From Tipula vernalis (lineage: Eukaryota > Arthropoda > Insecta > Diptera > Tipulidae), in assembly GCA_958295665.1 (NCBI GenBank), contig OY282558.1:33191045-33255044 (forward strand): a DNA stretch of 64,000 bases, written 5' to 3'. Of this stretch, positions 62,401-64,000 are shown in pieces. Each line of letters begins with the position of its first letter. The stretch's first letter is position 1. Position numbers and translations under genes: made by a program. The notes beneath the pieces are model-generated. The model was not told the DNA's origin. It made no database searches and saw nothing but the letters and a program-made list of their open reading frames with translations.

Positions 62401-64000
62401 ATTCGAAGAAAATCACCTTACTATAGCTCAGCCGATTCAGAGCTGTAAAAATCCGAAATCTGCAATTGTGCTCCGATTGCGGTTCTTGATACCTCAAATG
62501 ATAGGTCTCGGGACTTGTAATTGTTATGCCAAACCGCATTAAAATTGGTTGATTATTTCCATACATTTCACAGAAAAATCGATTCGAAGAAAATCACCTT
62601 ACTATAGCTCAGCCGATTCAGAGCTGTGAAAATCCGAAATCTGCAATTGTGCTCCGATTGCGGTTCTTGATACCTTAAATGATAGGTAACGGGACCTGTA
62701 ATTGCTGTACCATAAATTTCGAAGAAAGTTCGATTCGAAGAAAATCACCTTACTATAGCTCAGCCGATTCAGAGCTGTAAAAATCCGAAATCTGCAATTG
62801 TGCTCAGATTGCGGTTCTTGATACCTCAAATGATAGGTCTCGGGACTTGTAATTGTTATGCCAAACCGCATTAAAATTGGTTGATTATTTCCATACATTT
62901 CACAGAAAAATCGATTCGAAGAAAATCACCTTACTATAGCTCAGCCGATTCAGAGCTGTGAAAATCCGAAATCTGCAATTGTGCTCCGATTGCGGTTCTT
63001 GATACCTCAAATGATAGGTCTCGGGACTTGTAATTGTTATGCCAAACCGCATTAAAATTGGTTGATTATTTCCATACATTTCACAGAAAAATCGATTCGA
63101 AGAAAATCACCTTACTATAGCTCAGCCGATTCAGAGCTGTGAAAATCCGAAATCTGCAATTGTGCTCCGATTGCGGTTCTTGATACCTTAAATGATAGGT
63201 AACGGGACCTGTAATTGCTGTACCATAATTTTCGAAGAAAGTTCGATTCGAAGAAAATCACCTTACTATAGCTCAGCCGATTCAGAGCTGTAAAAATCCG
63301 AAATCTGCAATTGTGCTCCGATTGCGGTTCTTGATACCTCAAATGATAGGTCTCGGGACTTGTAATTGTTATGCCAAACCGCATTAAAATTGGTTGATTA
63401 TTTCCATACATTTCACAGAAAAATCGATTCGAAGAAAATCACCTTACTATAGCTCAGCCGATTCAGAGCTGTGAAATTCCGAAATCTGCAATTGTGCTCC
63501 GATTGCGGTTCTTGATACCTCAAATGATAGGTCTCGGGACTTGTAATTGTTATGCCAAACCGCATTAAAATTGGTGGATTATTTCCATACATTTCACAGA
63601 AAAATCGATTCGAAGAAAATCACCTTACTATAGCTCAGCCGATTCAGAGCTGTGAAAATCCGAAATCTGCAATTGTGCTCCGATTGCGGTTCTTGATACC
63701 TTAAATGATAGGTAACGGGACCTGTAATTGCTGTACCATAAATTTCGAAGAAAGTTCGATTCGAAGAAAATCACCTTACTATAGCTCAGCCGATTCAGAG
63801 CTGTAAAAATCCGAAATCTGCAATTGTGCTCCGATTGCGGTTCTTGATACCTCAAATGATAGGTCTCGGGACTTGTAATTGTTATGCCAAACCGCATTAA
63901 AATTGGTGGATTATTTCCATACATTTCACAGAAAAATCGATTCGAAGAAAATCACCTTACTATAGCTCAGCCGATTCAGAGCTGTGAAATTCCGAAATCT

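Larger units (their letters stand above)
10273..64000 (+). repeat. Satellite DNA array of 151-bp and 181-bp monomers, continuing past the window
   Basis: The same family of monomers is repeated head to tail with no change of orientation and no foreign insertion for at least 53.7 kb. Each monomer can be counted from CTATAGCTCAGCC. Spacings between these points are almost always 151 or 181 bp, and I estimate about 330 monomers. The two lengths differ by a block that only long monomers have (the AAACCGCATTAAAATTGG...ATTATTTCC stretch). Monomer starts at 48552, 48703 and 48884 show one regular S-L dimer of 332 bp. Lengths of this order, strict tandem order and edge-to-core homogenisation are typical of centromeric or pericentromeric satellites. 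That location is inferred. The array breaks off mid-monomer at 64000. Confidence 0.97.
46047..64000 (+). repeat. Satellite block of regular 332-bp S-L dimers
   Basis: Dimers start at 46047, 46379, 46711, 47043 and then, after one extra L monomer, every 332 bp from 47556 to 54860. Regularity is broken only by single extra L monomers (47375, 57290, 61606), extra S monomers (55192, 59131, 61787), monomers with an S-type start and L length (62934, 63447) and one 45-bp deletion near 56463. Three S subtypes are shuffled among otherwise nearly identical dimers. Confidence 0.9.

Noticed and set aside
11894..63924. About one hundred minus-strand open frames of 79-109 codons encoding near-identical peptides beginning MYGNNQPILMRF or MYGIAITGLVTYH
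   Set aside because: They are a by-product of the satellite. Both monomer lengths (151 and 181) are one more than a multiple of three, so each frame shifts by one at every monomer and reads the repeat in successive frames until it meets the CTATAG stop. No domain, no codon-level conservation and no upstream signals are visible.
10356..64000. Genuine tRNA genes in each satellite monomer
   Set aside because: Only the A box and D arm are tRNA-like. No anticodon stem, no acceptor pairing and no canonical T arm can be drawn, so these are not called as tRNAs.
11713..64000. CENP-B box in the satellite
   Set aside because: CGGG occurs in AGGTCTCGGGAC and TTCG in TTCGATTCG, but not at the spacing of the TTCGNNNNANNCGGG pattern.
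10273..64000. CRISPR array
   Set aside because: Repeats of 151 or 181 bp are contiguous and related along their whole length, with no unique spacers.

Overview
The window reads as repeat-rich nuclear DNA of an animal, most likely an insect. It is AT-rich, holds relics of PIF/Harbinger, non-LTR and piggyBac-like elements, contains no intact host gene, and shows no bacterial operon structure. The insect assignment is inference from the element types and base composition. No species is claimed.

Layout. Positions 1-1010 are the 3' part of a PIF/Harbinger DNA transposon: a transposase catalytic-domain fragment, then AT-rich non-coding DNA, then a GATAAG-rich subterminal region and a probable terminal repeat. 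Positions 1036-1325 are a foldback (inverted-repeat) element. Positions about 1380-7260 are a graveyard of transposable elements. A badly decayed non-LTR retrotransposon lies on the minus strand, with an ORF1-like fragment and endonuclease remnant at 7260-6500 and a reverse-transcriptase remnant at 3640-2420. It appears to be split by a 2.67-kb insertion bounded by inverted repeats at 3722 and 6395. That insertion holds two copies of a medium repeat with (GTCT/GTCA)n tracts, and one copy is itself interrupted by a 408-bp MITE with long inverted repeats and a TTAA duplication. Positions 7260-10272 are AT-rich DNA with no recognisable gene, only one imperfect palindrome and a small microsatellite.

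From about 10273 to the right edge (53.7 kb, 84 percent of the window) the DNA is one head-to-tail satellite array that runs off the window. It is built of two related monomers, a short one of 151 bp (S) and a long one of 181 bp (L). They are combined as an S-L dimer of 332 bp and, in places, as longer higher-order repeats of 785 bp (4S+L) and 1117 bp (5S+2L). The outermost 1.4 kb of the array is diverged and the interior is highly homogenised, as expected at the edge of a centromeric or pericentromeric satellite. Every monomer carries a motif very close to a tRNA A box inside a perfect tRNA-like D-arm hairpin, with a degenerate B-box-like motif 57 nt further on. This suggests that the satellite descends from a tRNA-related SINE head or carries vestigial RNA polymerase III promoter signals.

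The roughly one hundred short minus-strand open frames in the array are by-products of the repeat and are not annotated as genes. No functional protein-coding gene, rRNA, canonical tRNA or CRISPR array was found.
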